Assembly (NCBI GenBank): GCA_004431415.1
Contig: QPMI01000373.1
Span: 1 to 36,867, forward strand
Direction of reading: 5' to 3'
Source of the DNA: Cyanophora paradoxa
Taxonomy: Eukaryota; Glaucocystophyceae; Cyanophorales; Cyanophoraceae
DNA length: 36,867 bases
Shown: positions 20,648 to 32,641 of the stretch, in pieces
Position numbering within the stretch: position 1 is the first letter of the stretch
Layout: every line of letters starts with the position of its first letter
Notes under the pieces: generated by a model
What the model saw: the letters and a program-made list of their open reading frames with translations, nothing else
What the model was told of the DNA's origin: nothing
Database searches by the model: none
Translations under genes and position numbers: made by a program

Positions 20648-22583
20648 ATGGCGTTCGCGCTCAGTCCAGTCACGGCGTCCCCGGCCGGTCGGACGCCAGT
20701 TGCTGTTTCAGCGCAACTAGACAGCAGCTGTGGCCGCATCAGCAGGAGGAGACAAGTCAGCGAGCGTCTGGAGACCGCGCGCAGCGCCCCGTTTGGTGTA
20801 AGGCCCGGAAGCTTCGAGGGGGAGAGCCCGGCGGGGCCGGTTACATTTTGTCCCAGCGCTATCTCTCACCCGCCTGTGCGGGTTGCCAGCGGATCGGGCT
20901 CATCCGAGGACGGCGGCCGGAGTGATGTGCTGACCCTCGGCTGCGAGACAGAGGCGCTGATCACGGAGGCGCTGACGGCCTTCGAGCGATCCGTTCGCGA
21001 GGAAGCGCCAGCGCGACCGCGGCCGGCGCTCGTCACCCCGAGCCCCGCCCCCGAGACCCCGACGCCGTCGCCGACCCCTGCGCCCGGCGAGATCGACGAG
21101 GATGACCGGTGCGCTCCGCGCGGCGCCGCGGGCCGCGCAGCGTTGCTTCCCGCCGCTCGCGCTTGACAGCCGTGCAGCTACGCCATCGCGGCGGACCTCG
21201 CCTGCAGCGAGGTGCTCACGGAGGACAACATGCAGCTCTTCCTCCGCATTCTGCAGGCGCCCCCCGCGTGCGCCGCGCCGTAGCCGCGCCCGCCGCTGAC
21301 GCGCGGCGCGCAGACCGGCTGGCACCCTTCCCCGCGGCTCTTCAACCTCGTCCTCAAGCGGCTCTGCGACTCGCGGCGGGTGGACCTCGCTGTCGGGGCG
21401 CTCCGCACGCTGCAGGCGCGCCGGCGCGGGGGCCGGCGGGGCGCACGCGGGAGGGGCTCTGAGGCGGGGGCGGGGGCGCAGGAGTGCGGCGGGGAGGGGA
21501 ACGAGGCGTCGTACGCGATCCTGATCTCGGCGTGCCGCAAGGCTAACAGGCTGGAGGAGGCCGTCGGGCTCTTCGAGGAGATGCCGGCGCGCGGCGTGCG
21601 CCCCAACGAGTACGTCTACACGCAGGCCATCGTCGCCCTCGGCCGCCGCAACCGCATCCGCCGCGCCCACGCCGTCTTCCAGGCCATGCTGGCGCGCCTC
21701 GCCCCGCCCCGCCCCGCCCCGCCCGCGGCCCCGCGCGCCGCGCCTACCGGTGGCTGACGCGGTTGCGTAGGAGTCGGGGGTAGAGGCGAGCGCGGTGGCG
21801 TACGGGGCGATGATCGACGTGTGGGGCCGGGCGTGCCGGCTGGACCGCGCCCAGGCGACCTTTGAGGCGATGCGCGCCGCCGGCGTGCCCGCCAACGAGG
21901 TCGTCTACGACGCCCTCCTCAACGCCTGCGCCCGCGCCGCCGACCTCCCCCGCGCCTTCCAAGTCCTCCGCGCCATGCAGGTAGCGCCCCGCCCCGCGCC
22001 GCGCCGCGCCGCTGAGCGGTGGCGGGGCGGGGCAGGAGGAGGCGGGGCTGAGCCCGGGGCGGGTCTCGTACAACGCGCTGATCAAGTGCTGCAGCCGGGC
22101 GGGGGACCTCGAGCGCGCGTACGACGTGCTGCACCGCATGCGCGAGGCCGGCGTGCGGCCCAACCGCATCACCTACTCGACACTCATCGGCGCCTGCGGC
22201 CGCGCTGGGCAGCTCGACCGCGCCTTCGACGCCTTCGACGAGATGGAGGCGCGCCCCGCCCCGCCTGCCCGCCCGCCCGCCCCGCCCTCCGCCGCTGCCG
22301 GCGCGTGAGCGTTGGCGCGTGCGTGGCGCGCAGGCGGCGGGGCAGCGAGCGGACTTCATCACGTACTCGGCGCTGTACCACGCGTGCCTCTCGTGCGGGA
22401 ACGAGGCGCGGGCGGAGGCGGTGCGGGAGATCGCCGCCGCCGCCGGCCTCCGTCTCGCCCGCGGCGTCCCGCGCGAGGCCCCGCGCCCCTCCACCAGCCT
22501 CTTCATCGAGAGCCGCACCACCCGGTCCGCCCCGCCCCGCCCCGCCCCCCAGCGCTCCCCACAGAGCCCGACGCCTCACCTGA
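20648..22583 (+). CDS. PPR protein (copy 2)
   Basis: Second copy of the gene at 10537-12469. Length differences between copies fall only in introns, including the C-rich last intron (three CCCCG units here, one long C run in copy 1). The 494-aa spliced product is therefore predicted to be the same. Confidence 0.88.
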
Positions 22584-24466
22584 ACCACGGAGGCAGGCTC
22601 TCCGGCGCCCTGCAGGCCGATGTCGCCCGCGTTCGAGGTGCCGCGGAGGGCTCCCCCGAGTCCCCTGCTGCTTCGCCTGCCCCGCCGGCCCGGCCGGCCC
22701 CGCGCTCCCGCGCCGGTTCCGGCAAGCCCCGTGCTGGCCACGCGTGACAGCGCGCATACACATGTCTAGATTTATGACCAACGTGGCCATCGATATCATC
22801 ATGGCATGATCATGTCATGGGGATCCGGAGGGCCCCGGCCCAGCCCCCGAGCCTTGGAGGGAGCAGCTTCACAAGTTCAAGGCCCTGGCAGGCTGACCAT
22901 GAGGCTTCCCTTCGGGGCGCCGGCCGAGTTCCTCGCGCCGGGGCCTTTCCGTTGGGCCAGTGGGCCAGGAGCCTATAATTTCCGAGTTCGTAATTCCGTT
23001 GGGCCCGGCGAGATATATCGATCATCGGATCGCGAGGCGGAGCTCGATCGCGAGATCTAGAGGGGCTGTTAACGTTGGCATGCGCGAGTCAGCGCGACCA
23101 CCTCATATCAGGCTCATGATCATCTGAGCGAGGCCTAGGGTCCAGGTTAGCTATACGGAGCACTCGCCGTGACCGCCAGCCTAGGCCTACCGCCGGCCGC
23201 GGGCTACCGGTACTACGGTAGCCTGGCCCAGTGGCCGCCCTGGCAGTATACGTAGGGCTCATCTGATCATGCATGAGCCACGTATGCTGGTATATCTTTA
23301 GTAGGTCGGTCTTCGCAGGGCAAATTCTCGGCTTTAGCAGACGGGAAATATTTAGTAGATCGCCCAAAAACTTTTAGTACTATAAGAATGCAGCCCACTA
23401 CTGTAAACGTAGAAATTTTCGTCGAGACTTAATTTCGACAAAACCCGAAAATCGTGACGAAAATATGGTTCGACAGCATCAAATTTTCGTCAGCCCCGCG
23501 ACTCCGCCATAGACGGGTCAGCCGTTAGTACCCCACTCCATACACAATTTCCGTTCAAGAGAATCAAATATATATATTCGTCACAGTGCAGGTCTGACGA
23601 ATATAGACGAAATAAAGACGCTGTCGAAGATTCCTACGTTTACAGTATATATGTCTAGTTCTACACGCAAGCGCATTATATTATTAATTAATATGTCAGC
23701 GCGGTAATAAAGTATTACACGCCGGACCCGGAGTGGCGAATCAGTGACGAATCACACTGACGATTCGAATTCACTGACGAATCATATGCATGATGACATC
23801 ATGGCATGAGTAATTAATCAGCCTGGCTGGCGGCGCTGGCGCCGGCGCGGCGCGGCGGCGCACTGCGGCACTGGGCGCTGCCAGGGCGCAGGCCGCGCAG
23901 GCGGCGCAGCAGCTTCGTCAGCTGGTAAGTTCGAAAGTTCGAACTCTACTCATTGCAGACTTTGCAATCAATGCCAGTCATTCTATCATAGCCATTGATA
24001 GGCTGATCCGAATCATGTGATGAATCGCTGCATCACTGGCATCAGCCTGCATCATGGCATGAGCGGCGCCGGGCGATGAGCCAGCTGCAGACTGCAGTCG
24101 ACCTAAGCCGATCTGGACGTTAGATTTCTACAGGAACATCCCACCAATCACAAACGATCGTCCAGACTCTGAGAGCTCGAAGTCGCGCGCGATCGTCGGA
24201 CCTATAGCTATCGATATCGCTAGCGCCGCGCGCCTAGCGCTACGCCGCTAGCGGCCGGGCCGGCCCGGGCGGCGGGCTCTAGCTAGCTCTAGCTACCGGC
24301 GCGGGTAGTCGCCGGCTACTAGCTAGTAGCGCCACTGTTATTATAAGTCCTTCGAATTCATGTAAAATAAATCATTACCTAAAGATTATATTATATAGGC
24401 TCACAGATATATGTATATATATATTCATCAAGTTGTGCTTTCAGTTTGAACAGTTTCTAATATTAA
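22584..24466. other. AT-richer intergenic region (copy 2)
   Basis: Counterpart of 12470-14345, with the same hairpin, MITE-like element and CATCATGGCATGA repeats. No gene is supported. Confidence 0.6.
23401..23645. mobile_element. MITE-like element (copy 2)
   Basis: Same 245-bp element with CTGTAAACGTAG terminal inverted repeats and flanking TA as at 13280-13524. It was carried by the segmental duplication, not inserted independently. Confidence 0.65.
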
Positions 24467-25018
24467 TTAACCTAAAGCGAATAATTTATAAGGGCCGGCG
24501 CAATCGACTCGGCGGCGCGAGCAAACGAACTCATAGTTTGCGTATCTAGTTATTAGGACGTGACGCGCGCTTATGATAGAATTGTGACGGCAATACACGT
24601 CACGGCATATAATTCTCTTTATGGCGCTTTGAACGGCGGCCGTGACTGGCCATGGGCGAACCGTGCCGGCCCCGAAGGGGCGGGAAGGGCCCCCGCGAAT
24701 TCGAATTGACGGCGATTTGAGATCATTTGACGCCAATTTGTTGGCGAACTTACCGGCGAACTTACCGGCGAACTTACCCAGAGAAAGTAGACGAGTTGGG
24801 TACAAGGTCGGGGCCTCATTACGCACCTCATTACGCGTTTTGGGAGCTCCCCGCGCCGCGCTTCGGGCCGGCTTCTTTCGCGCAGCTTCGATTCGCGGCT
24901 TAGGCTTGGATAGAAGCTTTTCATCAGTAGCAGTCGGGGGAGCGGCGCGCCGCCTTTTTGGCCGGGGATTGCGGGAGAAGCAGCACCAGCAGCAGCACGC
25001 GGGAGAGGAAGACCACAT
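24467..25018 (-). CDS. Doubtful basic ORF (copy 2)
   Basis: Here the ATG frame (MWSSSPACCC) runs directly into PTATDEKLLSKPK, KTRNEVRNEAPTLYP and the GKFA repeats, because this copy has one more C than copy 1. The result is a continuous 183-codon frame. Which version is correct cannot be decided from the window. Confidence 0.3.
   Translation of the reverse strand: MWSSSPACCCWCCFSRNPRPKRRRAAPPTATDEKLLSKPKPRIEAARKKPARSAARGAPKTRNEVRNEAPTLYPTRLLSLGKFAGKFAGKFANKLASNDLKSPSIRIRGGPSRPFGAGTVRPWPVTAAVQSAIKRIICRDVYCRHNSIISARHVLITRYANYEFVCSRRRVDCAGPYKLFALG
24743..24778 (+). repeat. Three tandem GGCGAACTTACC units (copy 2)
   Basis: Same triple 12-mer as at 14620-14655. Confidence 0.85.
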
Positions 25019-25061
25019 CGTAACGCTGCCTCCGGCCTTTGCGAAATTAGAGAGCCCTGCG

Positions 25062-26440
25062 ATGTGTCAGGGAAACGGCAGAGTCCCTGTCAACTCGCTA
25101 GGGCAGCGCCCAGTGACCTTCAACACGATCCAGTTCCACAGTCCGTCCTGCACCAATGATGAGGCTTTTGCGGCGGCGCACTGACGGGATGTTCTGCTCT
25201 CCGCAGACCTGCACGAGATAATCGCTCGTGCCATCCAGGACTGCGCTCCGGAGCTGATTAAACCGCTGCTTGCGGGAACTGCCGTTCCCGATGGGGATCA
25301 GGGTTGCGCTAGCGGCAAGGACAGCGTCCCCTCGACCCGGAACGCTTCCCCTTCGCCATCGCCAGTCCCCCGAAAGCCCACCAGCCTCATCGACCTCAGT
25401 TCGCAGCCCGAGGTCCAGGTGCAATCTCCGTCTCCTGACCTGTGCTGCGAGCTTATTGTAGTACTCAGGCTGAGCCGGATAACAAGATAGTAGCACGCGC
25501 GTCGACCGTCGCGCTGCGGAAGGTCAAGAGCCATGGGGCCAACTTGGACGATCTCGCCTCGGCCTTCGAGTGCTCCGGCCGGTTCCCGGCAGATCGGAGT
25601 GTAGACCGTCCCTGTGTTGAGGAGGAGTCTCCCGATGAGGACGACGAGTCAGAGGCAGCGGCTCGACGCCGGGGGCTCGAAGTGGACGCCGCGATGGACT
25701 CGTTTCCCGGCCCCCGGAAGCTTGAAATCCTCGGCCACTGGATGGACTGCGTTAGCGCACTCGAGCGCGTGTACAGGTGAGACCCGCCGCGGATTGAGGT
25801 TTCGCGCCGTTCTGATGTCGCTCGCTCAGGAATTACCCATCGAGCGCTACGCGTTCTGTTGACACGAAGCTGCTGATTGATATGGTGGAGCGCAAGCGTG
25901 CTGACATCATCGCTGACCCCGCCACTCCTAGTGCGTGAAGTTTCTGGGGTCTGCTCTCCCTCTCGCTGCGAGCTGATCAAATTCGATCCACACTGCGCAG
26001 TCCTCAGGCTCGTCCGCCGTATGCAGCAGCAGCTGTTCGCCAAGCGTACTCCGCAGCACTTCCTGTCGTCTGCCTCCGTCCAGCAGCCCCTAACTTCCGG
26101 CGGTCCCTGCCCCTCATCCCACCAGCGCTTCAACCGCCGGACTCGCGATCCCTACTTCTCGCGGACGCCATCGGGCCCGCCCTCGCGCTCGCGCTCTCCG
26201 GGGCCGCCGGTGCCGGAGAACCTGGTGGACCCCGTGTTCGACCCTCTCCTCGGGGCGCCGCCCGTGTCGGGCCTCAAGGTCTGCGTGCACCGGGGCCCGC
26301 CCGTGAACGCCAAGTTCTATCCCTGCATCCCGCTCCTCGCGGCCGCACAGGCCGGCCTCACCCGCGAGGAGGAGCCCGAGGCCCCCATCGACCTCCCCCG
26401 CCCCCGATACTTCAGCATGCCCGCGCCGGCCACCACATGA
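25062..26440 (+). CDS. Orphan five-exon protein (copy 2)
   Basis: Identical exon-intron structure to 14938-16316, shifted by 10,124 bases, with the same predicted 379-aa product. I found no base difference in the coding exons. Confidence 0.7.
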
Positions 26441-26945
26441 TCCACTTCTTAGCCTGCTTTTCGCTAGCACTATCGTCTAGCTCTAGACCTCGATCCTCGA
26501 TCCTCGTGTAGTGTGTACCATACTTGGCCGGCGGCGGCGATGGTCAGTGCCCGCCGTCTGGCATTGCAGGGCTTCTTGATGCAGAGTGCATTTGGCGTAT
26601 TGAAGTTTACCTGAACCCTTGGATATATTTTCCTGACGTGTAGCATATCGTCCCGAGTTATTCGCCTAGTATTTCAATCTTTAGTCGCAGTGCCCTTGTA
26701 CTCTATATTTGGCAGTGTAGCGTCAGGCCTAATTTAAGAGTAGTTACAATAGGTAAGGCTCAGAGATTTCAGGATTCAACTGAGCTCATGTCTGCTTATA
26801 CCTCTGTCTGCTTATTGATCGAGCTCATGTCTGCTTCCGCTCAATTGAGAAGATCATTACGGGTCCCGCACGGACGACGAGTGCTGACGCTGTCGATGGC
26901 CCGCCCCGATCCTGATGCCTCCGAGGCCGCGGGGGCGCCTAGGGC
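26441..26945. other. Intergenic region with the right end of the duplication
   Basis: Same sequence as 16317-16813, ending at 26937. The duplication edge (shared CCT at 26938-26940) lies just five bases beyond the last base of the ALKBH6 stop codon. No gene seen. Confidence 0.55.
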
Positions 26946-28607
26946 TCATAGCTTGATCTTGGTCTTGAGCACCTGCGGGGCCCCGGGGCGAGGCGTAAGC
27001 GGGGCGCTGGGAGAGGGGGCTGGGGGGGAGCAGGGGGCGCCTTGGAGACGATGCGGAAGGTGAGGCTGACGCGGGCCTCGTCGCGGGCGATCTCCACCCC
27101 GTCCACCACGTCCGCCTGCGGCAGCATCGGCCGCAGAGGGCGGGGCGGGGCGGGGACCACCGCGGGGTCGGCAGCCCCGAGCCTGGGAGCCGGCGGGGCG
27201 GGGCGGCGGTGGCAGCGCACCTCGCGCTCCGCGATGCCGTGGCGGTGCTCGAGGTACGCGGGGCCCGTGAAGACGTACAGCGACCTGCCGCCCCGCACGC
27301 CCCGCCCCCTCGGCGTTCGCCACAGGGCGCGCCGAGTCATGGGGGGGCCGAGGGCGGTCCCCACCTCCGTCGCGCGTAGAGGGACAGGACCGGCGGATCG
27401 CCCCTGTGCGGAGCCAGCGCGGCGTTCAGCAGGCGAGCAGGAGGCAGCTGCGGGCTTGGGCGGCGAAACGGGGGCGGACGCGGGTGCGGCCTTCGGGTAG
27501 AAGTCGAGGCTCAGGCTCCCCGCCACGTTCAGCGTCGCCACCTGCAATCCACCGCACTTCGATTCGATTCTTCACCCACCACTGAACCGATTCGATTCCT
27601 CACCATCGGGTAGTATAGCGGACCTGGGCGTGGGGGGGGGGGGGGGGGACGGTGGGTAGGGGAGGGGCAAGGGGAAAGACGGTGGAGAAGGACGGTACCG
27701 TCCTCGTGTGGCTGGCCCAACGGGGCGGGGCACATGTACAGGGCGCGGGAAGCGGTCAGGGGCGGGCGAGCAGCGCCTAGATGCATGGGGGCCTCCGGAG
27801 GTGGGCGGGTGGTGTACCATGATGCCCTACGAAAGCGTTGGTCAGGGGCGCAGCTGGAGCCGGGGCCGGAACGCTAGGAGCGCGCCGCCTCCCGGGGGGG
27901 CTACAGACCTGCCCCCGCTTGTACTCATTGATGAGGACGTGGTTCGGGGGGGAGGGAAAGATGGCCCTCTGGTGCAGAAGCTCGCAGTACCTCGAGAGCC
28001 ATGGGGGTACTGTGCAGGGAGCGGGGTCAGCGCGGCCCGGCCGCGGCCTGGCCGGATCGTTCGGCTTGGGCCGGGGCCGGGCGTACTTCGATCGGGGACC
28101 ATCCTGCGCGGGCGGCGGCCTCGTCATACGAATCGATGGGTGTAAGCGCGTGTGCCAGTGTGCAAACGCACCCTCGCGGATGCGGCAAGCCGCCTGCTCG
28201 CCGTGCGTACGCCCGCCGCGCGGCGATGGCTTCAACTCAAGCGCGCATGACACAAGCGTAAGCGTGCGCACCCCAGTTCCTGCGAATGATCAGATGAAGA
28301 TGCGCAAGCGCACGCTGATGCGCACTGAAGCCTCCTGTTCAGCAGCTGGCCGGGAGTCAGTCATGACGCGAACCCGGCAACGCAGCGGCCGCGCACCTGC
28401 GTCCACTTGAGAGCCGGAGCGCCGTAGATCTGAAAGCGCGCGCGGCAATCAGGCCGGCGTCGGCGAACTGCTGCATGCGTCGGCGACCTGGTCGATAAGC
28501 TCCTGCTCCTGCTCGTCCGCCACGAAGTCGGGAACGATATACAATCCCGCGAAGCCCTCGACCGCGTGCGCCTGGAGCCATTCGGGCACGCTGGGGGCCT
28601 CTGCCAT
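26946..28607 (-). CDS. ALKBH6: ALKBH6-like 2-oxoglutarate/Fe(II)-dependent dioxygenase
   Basis: The ATG at 28607 opens an exon reading MAEAPSVPEWLQAHAVEGFA then LYIVPDFVADEQEQELIDQV. Later exons give APALKWTQ, RNWG, GMVPDR, PPWLSRYCELLHQ, PNHVLINEYKRGQ, PHEDG, PLYYPMV, ATLNVAGSLSLDFYP, SLYVFTGPAYLEHRHGI and ARVSLTFRIVSK, ending VLKTKIKL. The order and motifs fit the AlkB-homologue family, closest to ALKBH6: H-x-D (HED) plus the later histidine in HRHGI bind iron, and the arginine in RVSLTFR binds 2-oxoglutarate. The preferred substrate of ALKBH6 is poorly defined. Joins around 28150-28400 (one possibly a micro-exon, RNWG) and the insert at 27350-27500 are uncertain. The last intron has a GC donor. 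Two introns near 27540-27720 contain long G/C runs. Confidence 0.88.
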
Positions 28608-28642
28608 CACTTGGGGCAGTTATTCGTGTACCCGCCTACACC

Positions 28643-28716
28643 GTCGCATCGGTCGCGACGGTCGCGTCGGTTGCGACGGTCGCGACGGTCGCGTCGCTGT
28701 CGCGACTCGCGACGTG
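28643..28716. repeat. TCGCGACGG-type minisatellite
   Basis: Imperfect tandem 6- to 9-bp units (TCGCGACGG, TCGCGTCGG, TTGCGACGG) between the ALKBH6 start and the next gene. It sits in the shared 5' region of these two divergent genes. Confidence 0.7.
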
Positions 28717-28800
28717 TCGAGTCGGACGCGTTAGGCTCGGTCGGCGTGCGGTTTTTTGGAGGTTGTTTCTGCGTGGATTGCACGCCACGCGACACACGCC

Positions 28801-29226
28801 ATGCTCGGGCCCATAGCGACCCTCGTTGGTGCTGCTGGTCCATCTGGCATCCGCCGATTCCCCTTCTTACGACCTTTTCCAGGGATCGCGTCTGTATTCG
28901 CCCGGCAAGCGGGTCTCATCCACGACGATGGTCCTGTGGGCGGAACCGACGCTCCCGACAGTCCCCCCAATAGCGCCTCGTTCAATCCGCGCCTCGCTCC
29001 TATGCCCCGGGATTTGCACGTACCGGCCAAGCGGCCCACGCTGCTCCGGCACACACTCAGGCCCTCGAGCGACGAGGACGAAGAACAACAGATCGACCTC
29101 CTCTCCGCGCTGCTCGTCGAAGAAGACGCGGCGCATCTCGCCGAGGGGGCTTTCATGTACAGCGAAGCAGAAGATTTCGATTTGGTGCGCTGTGTCTGCC
29201 CAAAGAGTCGCCTCGATGATCGCTGA
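28801..29226 (+). CDS. Small hypothetical protein with acidic C-terminal half
   Basis: The first ATG at 28801 opens a 141-codon frame ending at 29226. The second half is less GC-rich yet open and protein-like: LRPSSDEDEEQQIDLLSALL then VEEDAAHLAEGAFMYSEAED and FDLVRCVCPKSRLDDR. The first half is Pro-rich and may include a non-coding leader or intron. No family recognised. It is divergent from ALKBH6 with about 190 bp between starts. Confidence 0.45.
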   Translation: MLGPIATLVGAAGPSGIRRFPFLRPFPGIASVFARQAGLIHDDGPVGGTDAPDSPPNSASFNPRLAPMPRDLHVPAKRPTLLRHTLRPSSDEDEEQQIDLLSALLVEEDAAHLAEGAFMYSEAEDFDLVRCVCPKSRLDDR

Positions 29227-29879
29227 TTCTTCTCAGGATACCGATGTGATGATCGGCTTTGCCGACTTGTAGCGTGGCGTTCGCTCTTGCCACGCTGTAC
29301 ATTACGTTATCATTGCTCAGTTTAGTGTACAGTTATTGTTTAGATGTTGTATTGGGGAACGATGTGGTTTCTGGATTCTCCTTTAGCGCTTGCTTTCTTT
29401 TCTCTCCAGGCCTGCATTTTTCAGGAGCCTCTTTCCCTCGCGGCTTTTTAAGCGCCCTGGACCTTGTACCGTGGTCCGGGGGCGCAACGATGGCCGCTAG
29501 AGCGTCTGGGGGTCCTCTATCATCTGCAGCAGATCCCTTCTGGGACTCTACGTTGCAAATGTCAGGCAGATCCCCGATATTCAGCGCAATGACACGAGCC
29601 TCTCTAAGGGCATTATTGCTGCGCATGCAGTGCTGGGACCTTCTAGCGACGTCGACAGGACACACTGACTGCCCCAGCCCCAGCTGCACATCGATTGTCA
29701 AGCTTAAGAATAATTATATAACCTAGGCCTAGGCCTAGTGGAACTCGCCGATCTCAACATCCCCACTCCACACCATGGGCCCGTCAAGAGGACATGGTTC
29801 GAACATACCATACTACGATATGTATTGATCATGAGCGCGGCCATGCAAGCGCGGCCGGCTGGGTCGCTGAGCGGCGCCG
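29227..29879. other. Intergenic region between convergent genes
   Basis: About 650 bp of lower GC. An open frame at 29259-29726 has no recognisable motif, and I would not call it a gene. A palindromic CCTAGGCCTAGGCCTAG run lies near 29724-29740. The rest is probably 3' UTR of the two flanking genes. Confidence 0.5.

Positions 29880-32641
<2,762 letters not shown>

Larger units (their letters stand above)
16814..26937 (+). repeat. 10.1-kb tandem duplication, copy 2
   Basis: Direct repeat of 6702-16813. It starts inside exon 7 of the ATP-grasp gene and ends eight bases before the ALKBH6 stop codon. It carries the same gene set, with differences limited almost entirely to C/G homopolymer length. 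Confidence 0.95.

Noticed and set aside
28643-28716. Arg/Asp-rich minus-strand frame as a coding RD-repeat protein.
   Set aside because: It is the translation of a TCGCGACGG minisatellite and has no supporting exons.
29259-29726. 155-codon plus-strand frame between convergent genes.
   Set aside because: No motif, non-ATG start, and a composition of typical non-coding lower-GC DNA.
29730-29810. Possible tRNA: A-box-like AGGCCTAGTGG and B-box-like GGTTCGAAC with suitable spacing.
   Set aside because: The T-stem does not pair (the base after the loop is A, not C) and no acceptor stem forms.
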